Source: Burkholderiales bacterium (GTDB lineage: Bacteria; Pseudomonadota; Gammaproteobacteria; Burkholderiales; Burkholderiaceae_D). Taken from it: a stretch of 19,604 bases of DNA. The notes under the pieces were generated by a model, which saw only the letters and a program-made list of their open reading frames with translations, had not been told where the DNA came from and did not search any database. The position numbers were made by a program, and so were the translations under genes. This document shows positions 1 to 8,559 of this stretch, in pieces. Positions within the stretch are counted from its first letter, which is position 1. Every line of letters begins with the position of its first letter. The stretch spans positions 1 to 19,604 of the forward strand of contig JAGWUK010000007.1 of NCBI GenBank assembly GCA_028868455.1, in the 5' to 3' direction.

Positions 1-224
1 AACCATATACGGCGCGGAACAGAAAAGGGGAAAAAGGCAATAGCGGACGGCTTCATGCCGGTAGTGTAAACGCAAGTACCAATTTGGTGGCGACGTGCAA
101 GCATAGTCAAGCGGGTAGAATGCGACTTTCTCAGCGAATCAGGGCGCGCGCAAAATCATCGCGGCAAATTGCACCAATGGTTTTGCGTGACAGTGTTGCA
201 TTCGCCCTGAGAGCAACCGAATGG
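1..224. other. Upstream region of the substrate-binding protein gene
   Basis: No gene can be assigned here. Reading frame 1 is open from the window edge for 22 codons and ends at TAA (67-69), so it could be the tail of a gene cut by the window edge, but nothing in it is recognisable. The frame of the following gene is also open back to the edge, with a GTG at 84. However, residues read between 84 and 224 are basic and look non-coding, and a signal peptide begins only after 225. No convincing promoter was found. Confidence 0.4.
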
Positions 225-1535
225 ATGAATGGCATGTCTGAAATAAGCAAACGAATACACAACACCTTGCGCACAAGCTTGTTGCTGTCGGCCATCGTGA
301 CGATGATGACGGCCACGAGTAACGTCAACGCCGCACCGGCCGCGCCGTCACCGATACGCATAGGCATGATAGAAGCAATGAGCGGTGCCTTTACGAATGC
401 TGGCGAGGCCGTGCAACGCAATCTGCAACTGGCGATTGAGGATATCAATGCACAAGGCGGCGTGCGCTTGCCCGACGGCAAGCATCCGTTGCGCCTGACG
501 ATCTTCGATAATAAGCAGGGCGTGGAAGAATCGCTGACCGAGTTCAAACATCTGACCGATCAGCATATTCCGTTTCTGGTACAAGGCAACAGTTCAGCCG
601 TGGCGCTGGCCCTGGTTGACGCGCTCAATAAACACAATCAGCGCGCGCCGGATAACCGCGTGCTGTTCCTGAATTATTCCGCCGTTGACACCACGCTGAC
701 CAATGAAAAATGCAGCTTCTGGCATTTCCGTTTCGACGCCAATGCCGATATGCGCATGCATGCATTGACCGAAGTCATCAAAGACGATCACCGCGCCAAA
801 AACGTATATCTGATCGGTCAGGATTACAGCTTTGGACGTCAGGTTGCGCAATCGGCGAAAGCCATGCTGGCAGCAAAGCGCCCGGATATCCGTATTGTTG
901 GCGATGATCTGCATCCGATCGGCCGGATCAAAGACTTTGCACCGTACGCTGCCAAGATCAAAGCCAGCGGCGCTGATACGGTGGTCACCGGCAACTGGGG
1001 CAATGATTTGACGCTGCTCGTCAAGGCCGTCAAGGACGCTGGCATGAACATCAAGTTTTATACTTTCTACGGCAATGGTCTCGGTGCCCCGGCAGCAATT
1101 GGCGATGCGGGTGTGGGGCGCGTGCGCGCCGTGGCGGAATGGCATCCGAATGTCGGCGGGAAAGAAAGCGATGCGTTCTATCAGCATTTCCATCAGCGCT
1201 ATCCCGCAGCAAAAGACGACTACGTCCACCTGCGCATGCATGTGATGCTGCGCATGCTGGTGACTGCAATAGAAAAAGCCAGAACCACGGAAGCCGCTGC
1301 TGTGGCGCGGGCGCTGGAAGGTGCACAATTTGCGAATGGATTTCACCAGGCGACGATGCGCGCTGCCGATCATCAGTTGCTGCAACCGCTCTATGTGTCC
1401 ATCATGCAGAAAAAAGGCGACGACGGTACGCGCTTTGATAATGAAGGTAGCGGTTACGGTTTCAAGACGGAGCGCTATTTCGATGCGCGATTGACGGCAT
1501 TGCCGACCTCATGCAAGATGGACAGACCACATTGA
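225..1535 (+). CDS. Branched-chain amino acid-type ABC transporter periplasmic substrate-binding protein
   Basis: This is a solute-receptor protein of the LivK/Peripla_BP_6 type, which would capture a small ligand in the periplasm for an ABC importer. With the ATG at 225 it has 436 residues and begins with a typical Sec signal peptide: basic residues, then a hydrophobic stretch (LLLSAIVTMM), then an Ala-rich cleavage region. The mature part opens with IRIGMIEAMSGAF, the usual first strand of the family, and later shows YLIGQDYSFGRQ and ADTVVTGNWGNDL, typical of the two-lobed fold. The start is uncertain: GAGAG at 209-213 fits ATG 225 best, ATG 234 is possible, and the frame is open back to the window edge. 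No permease or ATPase gene follows, so it is an orphan receptor here. The ligand cannot be read from sequence; an amino acid, amide or aromatic acid is possible. Confidence 0.8.
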   Translation: MNGMSEISKRIHNTLRTSLLLSAIVTMMTATSNVNAAPAAPSPIRIGMIEAMSGAFTNAGEAVQRNLQLAIEDINAQGGVRLPDGKHPLRLTIFDNKQGVEESLTEFKHLTDQHIPFLVQGNSSAVALALVDALNKHNQRAPDNRVLFLNYSAVDTTLTNEKCSFWHFRFDANADMRMHALTEVIKDDHRAKNVYLIGQDYSFGRQVAQSAKAMLAAKRPDIRIVGDDLHPIGRIKDFAPYAAKIKASGADTVVTGNWGNDLTLLVKAVKDAGMNIKFYTFYGNGLGAPAAIGDAGVGRVRAVAEWHPNVGGKESDAFYQHFHQRYPAAKDDYVHLRMHVMLRMLVTAIEKARTTEAAAVARALEGAQFANGFHQATMRAADHQLLQPLYVSIMQKKGDDGTRFDNEGSGYGFKTERYFDARLTALPTSCKMDRPH

Positions 1536-1560
1536 TGCATTGAAGGGCGACGCCAAACTA

Positions 1561-1578
1561 CGCCAGCGCTGTCTGGCG
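1561..1578 (+). repeat. Short perfect inverted repeat after the substrate-binding protein gene
   Basis: CGCCAG and CTGGCG form a 6-bp stem with a 6-base loop, 25 bp after the stop codon. No T-tract follows, so an intrinsic terminator is doubtful. It may simply be an RNA 3'-end hairpin in the 119-bp gap before the PhaM-like gene. Confidence 0.35.
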
Positions 1579-1654
1579 ACTTGTGAAGCGATGTCGTCCT
1601 TCCTCGATGGAATACATTTGCATTAGCCCCCGTATTATTAACAGGAGAAATCTG

Positions 1655-2485
1655 ATGACCAGCCCGTTTTCCGGAACCGAGATTCCCGGCATGAATGCCA
1701 TGAACGATACCTTGTCCTTTGTAAAGAGCCTGTGGGGCAGCATGCAGGTGCCTGGCATGGTGGCGCCACCGATGTCAGTCGATGAACTGGATAAAAAAAT
1801 CAAGGATTTGAAGACCGTTGAATCCTGGCTCAACGTCAACATGAACATGCTGCGCGGCACGATACAGGCGCTGGAAGTGCAAAGAGCTACCGTCGCCGCC
1901 TTGCAATCGCTGGGCGAAAGCTTTGCCCAGCACGCACAGCAGACTGCAACGATGTCGGAACAGGCCGCCTCGGCATTCCGGCAGGCGACAGATGGTGCAG
2001 CGTCCGCCACAGCATCGGCGGCTGGCGGCGCAGCCGCGTCAGGTCGCGACTGGCCGATGCCGCCAGCAGAAGCGGCGCCGGAGCCGGAACCCGCGTTATC
2101 CGATGCTGCCGAAGATGCCCCGGCGAATAAGGCAGACGCGCAGGCAAGCGCCGCAACGTCTGCCGCTGACAACAGTACGCCATTTGCCAATCCTGCTGCA
2201 TGGTGGAATCTGTTGCAGGATCAGTTCCGTCAGGCCGTCAGTAAGGCGATGGAAGGCGAGGTCATGCCGGATGCCATGCCTGCGGAAGCCGCCACTGCCA
2301 GGAAAACGCCAGCGGCAAAGAGTACCAAAGCGGCCAGCAAGCCCGTCAAGGCAAGCACCGCTGCCGGTGCGCGATCCAAGCCAAAAACACCTGCGCCAAA
2401 GAAAGCGGCAGCGCCAGCCAGCAAGGTCAGTAATCCTAAAGCGGCTGCCAGCAAACCCAAAACGACAACGCGCTCGAAAACCTGA
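1655..2485 (+). CDS. phaM: PhaM-like polyhydroxyalkanoate granule-associated protein
   Basis: The protein (276 aa) resembles PhaM of Ralstonia/Cupriavidus, which binds PHB synthase PhaC and DNA and links storage granules to the nucleoid so that they are shared at division. The conserved part is residues 15-90, including TLSFVKSLWGSM, VPGMVAPP and SVDELDKKIKDLKTVESWLN, followed by a helix that probably oligomerises. Residues 100-175 are a low-complexity Ala/Pro/Glu linker. A short conserved-looking patch (ANPAAWWNLLQDQFRQAV) spans about 178-195. The tail, about 215-276, is rich in Lys, Ala and Pro with histone-H1-like repeats, consistent with DNA binding. ATG 1655 is chosen because AGGAG (1643-1647) lies 7 bases upstream and the family begins near here; an earlier in-frame ATG lacks such a site. 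No pha synthase or reductase gene is in the window. The family call is from motif recognition. Confidence 0.85.
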   Translation: MTSPFSGTEIPGMNAMNDTLSFVKSLWGSMQVPGMVAPPMSVDELDKKIKDLKTVESWLNVNMNMLRGTIQALEVQRATVAALQSLGESFAQHAQQTATMSEQAASAFRQATDGAASATASAAGGAAASGRDWPMPPAEAAPEPEPALSDAAEDAPANKADAQASAATSAADNSTPFANPAAWWNLLQDQFRQAVSKAMEGEVMPDAMPAEAATARKTPAAKSTKAASKPVKASTAAGARSKPKTPAPKKAAAPASKVSNPKAAASKPKTTTRSKT

Positions 2486-2516
2486 TGCAGGTTGCTCGTT
2501 CTGTACAGCATGCAAC

Positions 2517-2539
2517 GGTGACCGAATTTTTCTGTCACC
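2517..2539 (+). terminator. Possible weak hairpin between phaM and the VIT gene
   Basis: GGTGAC and GTCACC form a 6-bp stem enclosing an 11-base T-rich loop, 31 bases after the phaM stop. There is no T-run after the stem, so termination is uncertain. It is the only structure seen in the 97-bp gap. Confidence 0.25.
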
Positions 2540-2582
2540 CGCGCATTCGGCATTCCAATGAAAGTTCAAACGACATAATGCG

Positions 2583-3272
2583 ATGAGACATATTGAAAGA
2601 CACAGAACGCACCGAATCGGCTGGCTGCGCGCCGCTGTACTGGGTGCAAATGACGGCATCGTTTCCACGGCCAGTCTGGTGCTGGGGGTCGCGGCTGCGG
2701 GTGCCAGTGCGCATAGCATACTGGTGGCCGGTGTGGCTGGCCTGGTTGCAGGTGCCATGTCGATGGCGGCCGGAGAATATGTATCGGTCAGTTCGCAGGC
2801 CGATACCGAATCGGCCGACCTGGAGCGTGAGCGGCGCGAACTGGCTGCCGATCCCGTGCATGAGCATGCTGAACTGCGTGACATTTACATCGGTCGAGGG
2901 CTGGATCATGCGCTGGCGTCCGACGTGGCGACCAGACTGATGGCGCATGATGCGCTGGGCGCGCATGGTCGCGATGAATTAGGTATTTCCGAAGCGTTTT
3001 CGGCCCGACCAGTGCAGGCGGCGCTGGCATCGGCGGCGACGTTTTCTGTCGGCGCGGCATTGCCGTTGTTGATCGTGCTGCTGTTCCCTGCATCGTTGCT
3101 GATGTGGGCGGTGGCGCTGAGTTCCTTATTGTTTCTTGCCGTGCTGGGATCATTGTCGGCCTATGCTGGCGGCGCATCGGTCATGACGGCGGCGGGCAGG
3201 GTTACCTTTTGGGGCGTACTGGCGATGGGGCTGACAACCGGCGTTGGCGCAATGTTTGGGGTAGCTGCCTGA
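2583..3272 (+). CDS. VIT1/CCC1 family iron/manganese transporter
   Basis: This is an integral membrane protein (229 aa) of the VIT1/CCC1 family, whose plant and yeast members carry Fe2+ or Mn2+ in exchange for protons. The N-terminal signature LRAAVLGANDGIVSTASLVLGV (split here only by its length; about residues 15-36) is followed by a second helix ending in MSMAAGEYVSVSSQ, both hallmark segments. Residues about 72-135 form a charged cytoplasmic stretch with many Glu/Asp/His (ESADLERERRELA, EHAELRDIY), matching the metal-binding domain. Three hydrophobic segments follow to the C-terminus. The ATG at 2583 has no strong Shine-Dalgarno sequence. The gene lies tail to tail with padR, 12 bp apart. 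Whether it moves iron, manganese or both cannot be told from sequence. Confidence 0.88.
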   Translation: MRHIERHRTHRIGWLRAAVLGANDGIVSTASLVLGVAAAGASAHSILVAGVAGLVAGAMSMAAGEYVSVSSQADTESADLERERRELAADPVHEHAELRDIYIGRGLDHALASDVATRLMAHDALGAHGRDELGISEAFSARPVQAALASAATFSVGAALPLLIVLLFPASLLMWAVALSSLLFLAVLGSLSAYAGGASVMTAAGRVTFWGVLAMGLTTGVGAMFGVAA

Positions 3273-3284
3273 CACCAATCGCCA

Positions 3285-3815
3285 TCAGGTCTGGCGCAAG
3301 GTCGCCAGCGCCTCTCTGGTCCATTGCACACGACCTTCCTCAAAGCTGATACCGGCTTTTAAAATCAGATAGCGCAACTGCGCTTCCCGCGATAATTCCG
3401 CGCCGCTGAAATCGCGTTGTTCTATGTCCTTGTAGGTTTGCAATTCCTGTTCATGCATTGTCAGGCGACGCTCGAATTCTTCGATCAGACCCAGCGGGCC
3501 GATGGCTGCATCGGCGCGTAGCTTCACCATCATATCGTCGCGCAATTTCATCGGTGCGCTGCTTTCAACGGCCCAGCGGCGTAATTCTGCGCGCCCTGCC
3601 GGCAAAACCTCAAACTTGCGCTTACCGGCGCGTCCGCCTTCCACCTCGGTGGAACTGACCCAGCCTTGCTCTTCCATGCGTGCCAGCTCGCGATAGATTT
3701 GCTGATGCGTGGCATGCCAGAAATAGCCGATCGACTTGTCAAAGCGACGCGCCAGATCGTAGCCTGAGCAGGGTTTTTCGACGATGGACGTGAGTAAAGC
3801 GTGGGGTAAAGACAT
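3285..3815 (-). CDS. PadR family transcriptional regulator
   Basis: The protein (176 aa) is a PadR-type winged-helix regulator. Residues 1-85 carry the DNA-binding domain: the opening MSLPHALLTS and GYDLARRFD, the recognition region HQQIYRELARMEEQGWV, and the wing with GRAGKRKFEVLPAGRAEL. Residues about 90-172 are the helical C-terminal dimerisation domain of the PadR/AphA type. PadR proteins are usually repressors released by a small ligand, often a phenolic acid. It diverges from fadH, and two matching palindromes fill the space between, one inside its own predicted promoter, so it probably represses itself and fadH. Its start has no Shine-Dalgarno sequence: the mRNA strand just upstream reads CCTCCTC, the reverse of what is expected. 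The start is nevertheless supported by the family N-terminus. Confidence 0.9.
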   Translation of the reverse strand: MSLPHALLTSIVEKPCSGYDLARRFDKSIGYFWHATHQQIYRELARMEEQGWVSSTEVEGGRAGKRKFEVLPAGRAELRRWAVESSAPMKLRDDMMVKLRADAAIGPLGLIEEFERRLTMHEQELQTYKDIEQRDFSGAELSREAQLRYLILKAGISFEEGRVQWTREALATLRQT

Positions 3816-3848
3816 AGTTAGAGGAGGTACTCGGTGAGGTTTTTTTTA

Positions 3849-3877
3849 ATTTTATATGCAACTGGTTGCATAAACAA
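3849..3877 (-). promoter_or_regulatory. Predicted sigma70 promoter of padR
   Basis: On the minus strand TTGTTT (3872-3877) and TAAAAT (3849-3854) are separated by exactly 17 bp. The spacer is almost entirely the palindrome at 3855-3872, so a bound repressor would block polymerase. The predicted 5' leader is about 27 bases. Confidence 0.6.
3855..3872. promoter_or_regulatory. Putative PadR operator 1
   Basis: TATGCAACTGGTTGCATA is an inverted repeat with perfect 8-bp arms (TATGCAAC/GTTGCATA) around a 2-bp centre. It resembles the ATGCAA...TTGCAT-type sites reported for PadR proteins. It fills the spacer of the padR promoter and its right arm overlaps the predicted fadH -35 box. Confidence 0.7.
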
Positions 3878-3894
3878 AGTACTTTCGTTATTCT
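3867..3894 (+). promoter_or_regulatory. Predicted promoter of fadH
   Basis: TTGCAT (3867-3872) and TATTCT (3889-3894) are 16 bp apart. The -35 box is the right arm of operator 1 and the start of transcription would fall at about 3901, inside operator 2. This gives a leader of about 175 bases. The weak match to consensus leaves room for another start. Confidence 0.45.
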
Positions 3895-3896
3895 CT

Positions 3897-3914
3897 TATG
3901 CACTTAGTTGCATA
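3897..3914. promoter_or_regulatory. Putative PadR operator 2
   Basis: TATGCACTTAGTTGCATA repeats the operator 1 pattern with the left arm slightly degenerate. Its centre is 42 bp from that of operator 1, four helical turns, so two dimers would sit on the same face of the DNA. It overlaps the predicted start of fadH transcription. Confidence 0.65.
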
Positions 3915-4034
3915 ACTAGGATTGACGTAATACCGCTCTGGCAGCGTGATCGCTTCCAGGCGCACGATGTGTACCGCCTTCGTCAATTTGTCTTGCTGGA
4001 ACAATTTTGCGTTTGCCCCGGCTAGCCCTGATAA

Positions 4035-6092
<2,058 letters not shown>

Positions 6093-6159
6093 GCCTGGTC
6101 GTCGCAGCCGCAGCAAGACGGTGGACGACCGTCACATGAACAATTTGAGGAGACAGACT

Positions 6160-6591
6160 ATGCAAGCACTTCATCCCAACGTGGCCGCCACACTGAAAAC
6201 CTGGCACAGCATGATTGCCAGTCAGGATTTATCGAAGCTGAGTGACATCGTGCATCCGCAGGCCGTATTTCGCTCGCCGATGGCGCATCAGCCATACGCC
6301 AGTTCGCAGGCCGTCGTGCTGATACTGACGACGGTGTCCGGGGTATTTCAGGATTTTGTCTATCATCGCGAATTCTGTACGGATGATGGCTTGAACGTGA
6401 TTCTGGAGTTCAGCGCGACGGTCGCGGACAAGCAACTCAAGGGCATCGACATGATACGTTTCGACGAAGACGGCAAGATCGTCGAATTTGAAGTCATGAT
6501 TCGCCCTATGAGCGGCTTGCAGGCACTTGGTCAGGAAATGGGCGCGCGTCTGGCACAGTATTTACCGGCTTACAAAAGCGCCCATGCCTGA
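6160..6591 (+). CDS. NTF2-like (SnoaL-type) family protein
   Basis: This is a small protein of 143 aa. It has the cone-shaped NTF2-like fold pattern: an N-terminal helix (LKTWHSMIASQDLSKLSDIVHPQAVFRSPM), a middle stretch with FQDFVYHREF, then beta-strands ending IDMIRFDEDGKIVEFEVMIRPM. The last motif is typical of SnoaL-like proteins. Members act as small isomerases, dehydratases, or as proteins of unknown role. GAGGAGA (6147-6153) lies 6 bases before ATG 6160; an in-frame ATG at 6136 has no such site. It follows fadH by 67 bp on the same strand with no terminator between, so the two are probably co-transcribed under PadR. Catalytic residues cannot be named with confidence. Confidence 0.8.
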   Translation: MQALHPNVAATLKTWHSMIASQDLSKLSDIVHPQAVFRSPMAHQPYASSQAVVLILTTVSGVFQDFVYHREFCTDDGLNVILEFSATVADKQLKGIDMIRFDEDGKIVEFEVMIRPMSGLQALGQEMGARLAQYLPAYKSAHA

Positions 6592-6597
6592 TCACAT

Positions 6598-6627
6598 GCG
6601 CGTTACGTTCGTGCAGACGTAACGCGC
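6598..6627. terminator. Hairpin between convergent operons
   Basis: GCGCGTTACGT (6598-6608) and ACGTAACGCGC (6617-6627) make a perfect 11-bp stem with an 8-base loop. It sits just after the NTF2-like stop and before the end of the opposite-strand DUF2783-like gene, so it probably ends transcription from both sides. The T-tract is poor in either direction. Confidence 0.65.
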
Positions 6628-6633
6628 CATTGC

Positions 6634-6852
6634 TCAAGTTTTGGCGAGTGCAATAGCGGTTTGCAATACTTCGACATCGCCGATGTGATTGGCCAGCAGC
6701 AAAATTAATTTTGCATTCAGGCTGGCGCTGTCGGCTTCGCTGAGATCGCGGTGCGCGTCGATCAGACTTTCATAAAAATCGTCGCCTGCACTGTAGTCTG
6801 GTGCGCTGGTTTTGCGGGCGTGATGGAAGTTGGGTTGGAGATTCAGTGTCAT
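6634..6852 (-). CDS. Small DUF2783-like protein, possible coupling protein of the flavoprotein monooxygenase
   Basis: This is a 72-residue protein with no signal peptide or membrane segment. After a basic start (MTLNLQPNFHHARK) it holds DDFYESLIDAHRDLSEADSASLNAKLILLLANHIGD, which I recognise as the DUF2783 pattern, probably a helical bundle. It is the last gene of the leftward operon, 9 bp after the FAD monooxygenase; its ribosome-binding site GAGGAA overlaps that gene's stop codon, so translation is likely coupled. From memory, the 3-hydroxyphenylacetate hydroxylase of Pseudomonas putida pairs a flavoprotein (MhaA) with a tiny partner (MhaB), and the size and position here fit that arrangement. 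The role as partner protein is inference; homology to MhaB could not be tested. Confidence 0.75.
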   Translation of the reverse strand: MTLNLQPNFHHARKTSAPDYSAGDDFYESLIDAHRDLSEADSASLNAKLILLLANHIGDVEVLQTAIALAKT

Positions 6853-6861
6853 GTTATTTCC

Positions 6862-8535
6862 TCAGGCAAGGCAGGTGGCGCGGGCAAGCGCGGCGCGCAC
6901 TTTTTCTGCGTCGAGTTGACGCCAGCGGGCGGCAACATGCTGATCCGGACGCGCCAGATAAAAACTACCGTCGCGTGCATCGTAGCGCTGTGCCAGCACG
7001 CCGTGCACATCATGCAGGACCGGTAGCGCAGCTGCATTAGCGGATGTTGATTGCTGCCGCACGATCAGCAGCGTCTGTACCGGTATCGCTTGCGAAGCCA
7101 GGGCCTGCAACTGCGTGAGATCGGCAGGCGGAATTGCGCTTGCGTCACTGCAAAAATACAGACCCTGAAACTGCATACCGACCTGATCCAGTAAAAATCC
7201 AGGCACGCCGTCGCGCGCTACCGGACCATCTTCCAGTGCGGCACCGGGTACGGCGCAAAGGCTGAAATCCTCGCTGTCCGCTGTCGTCAATGCCGATTCC
7301 GCCAGCACACACGGAATCGACAAGCGACCGGAGTTCACCAGCTTGCGCGCAAACGGATGCTGTTCGGCCAGTGTCAGGACGGCATTGCGAAAGGTTTTGC
7401 TGATCGCGCTTTTCGGCGTAATGAAATCGGTTGAACGGGTGGAATTACAGATATTTTCATCGGCAGCAAATACGCGTTCATCGGAATACGTGTCGAGCAA
7501 ACGGTCCGGCGCCTGTCCGTTGATGACCAGCGCCAGTTTCCAGATCAGATTGTCGGTGTCCTGAATGCCGGAATTGGCACCGCGCGCACCGAACGGTGAT
7601 ACCTGGTGGGCGGCATCGCCAGCAAACAGAATGCGGCCATGGCGGAATTTTTCCATGCGACGGCATTGGAAGGTGTACACGCTGACCCATTCGAGTTCGA
7701 ATTCGCGCTCATCACCGAGCATGGCCTTGATGCGCGGGATGACTTTTTCCGGTTTACGCTCTTCCGCCGGATCGGCATCCCAGCCCAATTGAAAATCGAT
7801 GCGCCAGACATTGTCGGCTTCGCGATGCAACAACACCGATTGATTCGGATGAAATGGCGGGTCGAACCAGAACCAGCGTTCGGCCGGAAAATCGGCCTTC
7901 ATGACCACATCGGCAATCAGGAAGCGGTCCTGAAAAATCTTGCCTTCAACTTCCAGTCCCAGCATATTGCGCGTTGGGCTGCGCGCGCCGTCGCAGGCGA
8001 TCAGCCAGTCGGCTTCCAGCGTGTAATTGCCGTCCGGCGTTTCTATCGTCAAGCTGGAATAATGTTCTGACTGTTGCAGCGAAATCAGTTTGTTTTTCCA
8101 GCGGATTTCTATCCCCAGTTGCTGCGCACGGGCGATCAGATATTCTTCCAGATAGTATTGCTGCAGGTTCACCATGCCAGGGCGTTTGTGATGCGGGGCC
8201 GGCAGGAGATTGAAATTGAATACTTCATCGTTACGGAAAAAGGTGCGACCGACATTCCATTCCACCCCTTTTTGCACGACGGCGTCGCCGCAGCCCAGGC
8301 GATCCAGAATTTCCAGCGTGCGCTTGGCGTAACATAATCCGCGCGATCCGACGGAGACCGTGTCGTCGTCGTCCAGCACCAGCACATCGAGCCCATGCAG
8401 TCTGGCATCGATGGCTGCCGCCAGACCGACTGGCCCGGCGCCGATGACGACGAGTGGGTGGCGTGCGATGGATGTGGCTGCGAAGTCTGGTGGGGTCTGG
8501 TAAGTAAATTTTTCGTATTGGTATGTATTCAGCAC
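6862..8535 (-). CDS. FAD-dependent aromatic-ring monooxygenase (MhpA/MhaA-like)
   Basis: The protein (557 aa) is a class A flavoprotein hydroxylase that would use NAD(P)H and O2 to hydroxylate an aromatic ring in the cytoplasm. Motifs in order: the dinucleotide-binding VVIGAGPVGLAAA (residues 29-41), the DG motif CDGARSPTR (181-189) that contacts FAD and NAD(P)H, and the GD motif FAGDAAHQVSPFGARGAN (304-321). The C-terminal region carries a thioredoxin-like extension typical of the MhpA/PheA group, recognised by length rather than motif. Translation starts at GTG 8535, supported by GGAGGAG 6 bases upstream. It is the middle gene of a three-gene operon between the MBL-fold protein and the DUF2783-like protein. 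The substrate is unknown; hydroxyphenylacetate, hydroxyphenylpropionate or similar phenolics are plausible. Confidence 0.88.
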   Translation of the reverse strand: MLNTYQYEKFTYQTPPDFAATSIARHPLVVIGAGPVGLAAAIDARLHGLDVLVLDDDDTVSVGSRGLCYAKRTLEILDRLGCGDAVVQKGVEWNVGRTFFRNDEVFNFNLLPAPHHKRPGMVNLQQYYLEEYLIARAQQLGIEIRWKNKLISLQQSEHYSSLTIETPDGNYTLEADWLIACDGARSPTRNMLGLEVEGKIFQDRFLIADVVMKADFPAERWFWFDPPFHPNQSVLLHREADNVWRIDFQLGWDADPAEERKPEKVIPRIKAMLGDEREFELEWVSVYTFQCRRMEKFRHGRILFAGDAAHQVSPFGARGANSGIQDTDNLIWKLALVINGQAPDRLLDTYSDERVFAADENICNSTRSTDFITPKSAISKTFRNAVLTLAEQHPFARKLVNSGRLSIPCVLAESALTTADSEDFSLCAVPGAALEDGPVARDGVPGFLLDQVGMQFQGLYFCSDASAIPPADLTQLQALASQAIPVQTLLIVRQQSTSANAAALPVLHDVHGVLAQRYDARDGSFYLARPDQHVAARWRQLDAEKVRAALARATCLA

Positions 8536-8559
8536 TGTCGTCTCCTCCGGTGAATGGCT

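Noticed and set aside
594..1385. 263-codon minus-strand frame opposite the substrate-binding protein
   Set aside because: It has no recognisable motif or ribosome-binding site and lies wholly within a well-supported gene on the other strand.
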